The notes below the pieces were generated by a model. That model saw nothing but the letters and a program-made list of their open reading frames with translations, had not been told where the DNA came from and did no database searches. From NCBI GenBank assembly GCA_964020085.1, contig OZ026601.1, positions 460,001-524,000 of the forward strand: a stretch of 64,000 nt of DNA. Reading direction: 5' to 3'. This stretch comes from Micromussa lordhowensis (lineage: Eukaryota; Cnidaria; Anthozoa; Scleractinia; Lobophylliidae). This document shows, piece after piece, positions 59,711 through 64,000 of this stretch (positions are counted from its first letter, which is position 1; each line of letters starts with the position of its first letter). Position numbers and translations under genes: made by a program.

Positions 59711-62700
59711 CAAGGAATCGCGACAAGGGGATTGTGGACATCGAAACGAACAGTAAAACAGAATTTGTAATTATGCTTTCCTAGACGTAAAGCTGGAATA
59801 TATAGAATGCAGAAATGTTTATTATTTAAGAGGCTAAATAATTAGGTAGGGCAACGAATCAAGAGATAGAACAAAGCGAGAAACATTAACGGAACGGTTA
59901 TTTTTGTCCGTTCTTTTTGTATCATAAATGGCGCCGTGCTAGATGTGTCACGTTTTAGTGACCAAACATTGTTCTTGTTTCAATTTCAAGAAATTTGAAC
60001 TAACAAAAAGTTTATATGCTGGTTCACTTATGTTAGTCATTAAATCTGTATAACTCCTTAGTAGAAAGTGTTTTGTCAAACCACTGTCAGAGAAACCAAC
60101 TGAACGAGCAAAGCACAAGGCATTGATGTAGCTGTGAAATCTTATTTCATGAACAATAAAATCCATGTCTTTGGGGAAATTTCCCGGCCCAGACATATTT
60201 GGATATAAGCTAAAGGCCCTGATTCACATGTGTTCGATATATAAATACTGTATTCTATCTAACTCAATTACCAAAAGAAACTTCGTTACAAAGAAAACAT
60301 CACAAAATATAGAAACACTCAGAGATAACGTTCATCAGAAAAACTCCTCGTTAAACGAGTATTTTTTCTAACCGCAGTTACCATTTTGAATTTGTTCATC
60401 ATCAAATTTTCAGCCTGGACAATCTCACACATGCGCAGTTATGACATTGTCCTTGTAAGCCTCTCAGTCGATTTCCTAGAATTAACACTGAAACAAAGTT
60501 TAGTCGACGTCTCGTATGATATAGCCCACGACTCAGCAATTTATTTTGTGCAACTTTTGCTCTAATTGGACAAATCAGCTGGGAATTTTAGGCCTTTAAA
60601 GTCGGCAAAAGGTAAGTATTTCTTCCTTTCAATTGAGTCGATTAAATAAGTAATCATTTGCATTTTGCAAGTTTTGACGGCATCGGAGCTGCTTACAAGT
60701 CGCTGGTCTCAGCTTCTCAGTGCTAACCAACGTTGATGGTAAAGGTAGACAGTTTTTCAGTTTGTGAACTTGGCTTTCAAAGAACTTTTACTGGGATTAT
60801 TTAAGCTTAGAATCGAGGTGGATAAAAACTGATATATTATGTGACTGATTCATGGACTGACCGGAATCTTATACTTTGCTTGTGACCACTTTGTTTTTTG
60901 CGGCTAAATTTCTACTGTATCTACCCTCCGCCACCCGCATCACTCGCTTCTTTTCTGTATATTATTAATATAACAAACGTTATACTTTCCACGAACACAG
61001 TTCATCCTAGCCAAGCCATTTTACCCATCCTCGCGTACAGCAAATGAAATAGATTCATAATTCTAGACACTTGATCGACATCACGTTGACAATTGCATTG
61101 AATGCTTGTGTTTCCAAAACAAAGATTGCAAAAAACAATCTTTCGAGTGTACAAGTTCTCAAAAGCGAATATGAGTACTGCCTCCCTTAAAAACCTGGGA
61201 GTAGCTGTGTAATATACAGCCTAGTAACTGTGGAGCCGCTAAAGTGCGTTGATTCAGTTTTAATTAGAGGCTTGACTTCACCGAGAAAAGTAGTCAAAAC
61301 ATTATCGAATTCCTTTTGTACGCAAGTAACGTATAGCTCTTACAGCAAAACCTATCGGAAAATGTCCCAAATAGTCAGCATGAAGTCTTTTACATTGAGG
61401 TTATTTTTACTTTCGGTTTATATTATAAAGAAAACCATTTAATAATCCACTTTTGCGAACGAGCTGCTTGGAGTATTTTATGTGTCTAAACTTCAAAGGC
61501 GACCATAACACATAACACTGCAGACGATAACACACATCTAGAATTCTAAAGCTGTCGCGTCACTAACATGCCTCGTATACTCTACTCAAGGAATTGCGAC
61601 AAGGGGATTGTGAACATCGAAACGAACAGTAAAACAGAACTGATTTGTCAAATTATGCTTTCCTAGACGTAAAGCTGGAATATATAGAATGCAGAAATGT
61701 TTACTATTTAAGAGGCTAAATAATTACGTAGGGCAACAAATCAAGAGATCAATCAATCGAATCAAGAGATCATTATGTGTCACGTTTTAGTGACCCGGCA
61801 AACATTGTTCTTGTTTCAAGCTCAAGAAATGTGAACTAGCAAAAAAATTATATGCTGGTTCACTTATGTTAGTCATTAAATCTGTATAACTCCTTAGTAG
61901 AAAGTGTTTTGTCAAACCACTGTCAGAGAAACCTAACTGAACGAGCAAAGCACAAGGCATTGATGCAGCTGTGAAATCTTATTTTCATGAACAATAAAAT
62001 CCATGTCTTTGAGGAATATCCCGGCCCAGACATATTTGGATATAAGCTAAAGGCCCTGATTCACACGTGCTCGATATACAAATACTGTATTTTACCTAAC
62101 TCGATTACCAAAAGAAACTTGGTTACAAAGAAAACATCACAAAATATAGAAACACTCAGAGACAACGTTCATCAGAAAAACTCCTCGTTAAACGAGTATT
62201 TTTTCTAACCGCAGTTGCCATTTTGAATTTGTTCATCATCAAATTTTCAGCCTGGACAATCTCACACATGCGCAGTTATGACATTGTCCTTGTAAGCCTC
62301 TCAGTCGATTTCCTAGAATTAACACTGAAACAAAGTTTAGTCGACGTCTCGTATGATATAGCCCACGACTCAGCAATTTATTTTGTGCAACTTTTGCTCT
62401 AATTGGACAAATCAGCTGGGAATTTTAGGCCTTTAAAGTCGGCAAAAGGTAAGTATTTCTTCCTTTCAATTGAGTCGATTAAATAAGTAATCATTTGCAT
62501 TTTGCAAGTTTTGACGGCATCGGAGCTGCTTACAAGTCGCTGGTCTCAGCTTCTCAGTGCTAACCAACGTTGATGGTAAAGGTAGACAGTTTTTCAGTTT
62601 GTGAACTTGGCTTTCAAAGAACTTTTACTGGGATTATTTAAGCTTAGAATCGAGGTGGATAAAAACTGATATATTATGTGACTGATTCATGGACTGACCG

Positions 62701-64000
62701 GAATCTTATACTTTGCTTGTGACCACTTTGTTTTTTGCGGCTAAATTTCTACTGTATCTACCCTCCGCCACCCGCATCACTCGCTTCTTTTCTGTATATT
62801 ATTAATATAACAAACGTTATACTTTCCACGAACACAGTTCATCCTAGCCAAGCCATTTTACCCATCCTCGCGTACAGCAAATGAAATAGATTCATAATTC
62901 TAGACACTTGATCGACATCACGTTGACAATTGCATTGAATGCTTGTGTTTCCAAAACAAAGATTGCAAAAAACAATCTTTCGAGTGTACAAGTTCTCAAA
63001 AGCGAATATGAGTACTGCCTCCCTTAAAAACCTGGGAGTAGCTGTGTAATATACAGCCTAGTAACTGTGGAGCCGCTAAAGTGCGTTGATTCAGTTTTAA
63101 TTAGAGGCTTGACTTCACCGAGAAAAGTAGTCAAAACATTATCGAATTCCTTTTGTACGCAAGTAACGTATAGCTCTTACAGCAAAACCTATCGGAAAAT
63201 GTCCCAAATAGTCAGCATGAAGTCTTTTACATTGAGGTTATTTTTACTTTCGGTTTATATTATAAAGAAAACCATTTAATAATCCACTTTTGCGAACGAG
63301 CTGCTTGGAGTATTTTATGTGTCTAAACTTCAAAGGCGACCATAACACATAACACTGCAGACGATAACACACATCTAGAATTCTAAAGCTGTCGCGTCAC
63401 TAACATGCCTCGTATACTCTACTCAAGGAATTGCGACAAGGGGATTGTGAACATCGAAACGAACAGTAAAACAGAACTGATTTGTCAAATTATGCTTTCC
63501 TAGACGTAAAGCTGGAATATATAGAATGCAGAAATGTTTACTATTTAAGAGGCTAAATAATTACGTAGGGCAACAAATCAAGAGATCAATCAATCGAATC
63601 AAGAGATCATTATGTGTCACGTTTTAGTGACCCGGCAAACATTGTTCTTGTTTCAAGCTCAAGAAATGTGAACTAGCAAAAAAATTATATGCTGGTTCAC
63701 TTATGTTAGTCATTAAATCTGTATAACTCCTTAGTAGAAAGTGTTTTGTCAAACCACTGTCAGAGAAACCTAACTGAACGAGCAAAGCACAAGGCATTGA
63801 TGCAGCTGTGAAATCTTATTTTCATGAACAATAAAATCCATGTCTTTGAGGAATATCCCGGCCCAGACATATTTGGATATAAGCTAAAGGCCCTGATTCA
63901 CACGTGCTCGATATACAAATACTGTATTTTACCTAACTCGATTACCAAAAGAAACTTGGTTACAAAGAAAACATCACAAAATATAGAAACACTCAGAGAC
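59711..64000. repeat. Tandem array with 1837-bp period, right edge
   Basis: The units begin near 59711, 61587 and 63424; the third runs off the window. Units 2 and 3 appear identical. From about 60380 to 61586 unit 1 is also identical to unit 2 at an offset of 1837, but its first part (59711 to about 60370) differs by many substitutions and indels and is offset by up to 1876. Short open frames repeat with the unit and show no domain. A perfect splice donor, AAAAGGTAAGT, occurs once per unit (near 60606 and 62443). Confidence 0.9.

Noticed and set aside
61230..61442. Repeated 70-codon frames in the right array (also 60165-60371, 61987-62208, 63067-63279)
   Set aside because: They are conserved only because the unit is duplicated. 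The diverged copy of the first frame shows no clear protein-level constraint.

Overview
The window is nuclear DNA of an animal with many small exons, GT-AG introns and a heavy load of short non-autonomous transposons. Its gene content and repeat families (a CCTCGGAGACC-ended palindrome, tRNA-derived SINEs, CAGTGGAA-ended MITEs) point to an anthozoan cnidarian, most likely a stony coral. The species call is inference; no ribosomal or mitochondrial marker is present.

Layout: (1) 1-3795, a tandem array of a 1642-1643 bp unit. Each full unit holds a 174-bp perfect-arm palindrome with 9-bp direct repeats (Mutator-type) and a 648-bp foldback element flanked by TTAA. (2) 3841-6706, two tandem, intronless rhodopsin-class GPCR genes on the minus strand; the second has lost the Asp of the DRY motif. 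(3) 6747-10086, noncoding DNA with a MITE and a LINE-like tail. (4) 10087-26187, a complete minus-strand SCAP gene (SREBP cleavage-activating protein). I could join 24 coding exons in one frame, giving 1384 residues. (5) 26188-47780, about 21.6 kb with no recognisable protein gene, only repeats. (6) 47781-59196, a complete plus-strand receptor tyrosine kinase gene: signal peptide, three Ig domains, one FN3 domain, a membrane segment, a kinase, and two alternative terminal exons giving 841 or 855 residues. (7) 59711-64000, another tandem array with a period of 1837 bp that runs off the window.

The genes do not form a pathway. SCAP is an ER/Golgi sterol sensor that escorts SREBP. The GPCRs and the receptor kinase are cell-surface signalling proteins of families that are large in cnidarians. 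Exon borders were read by eye from splice consensus, reading phase and, for SCAP, remembered similarity to vertebrate SCAP. Phase continuity through every exon of both long genes is the strongest internal support.
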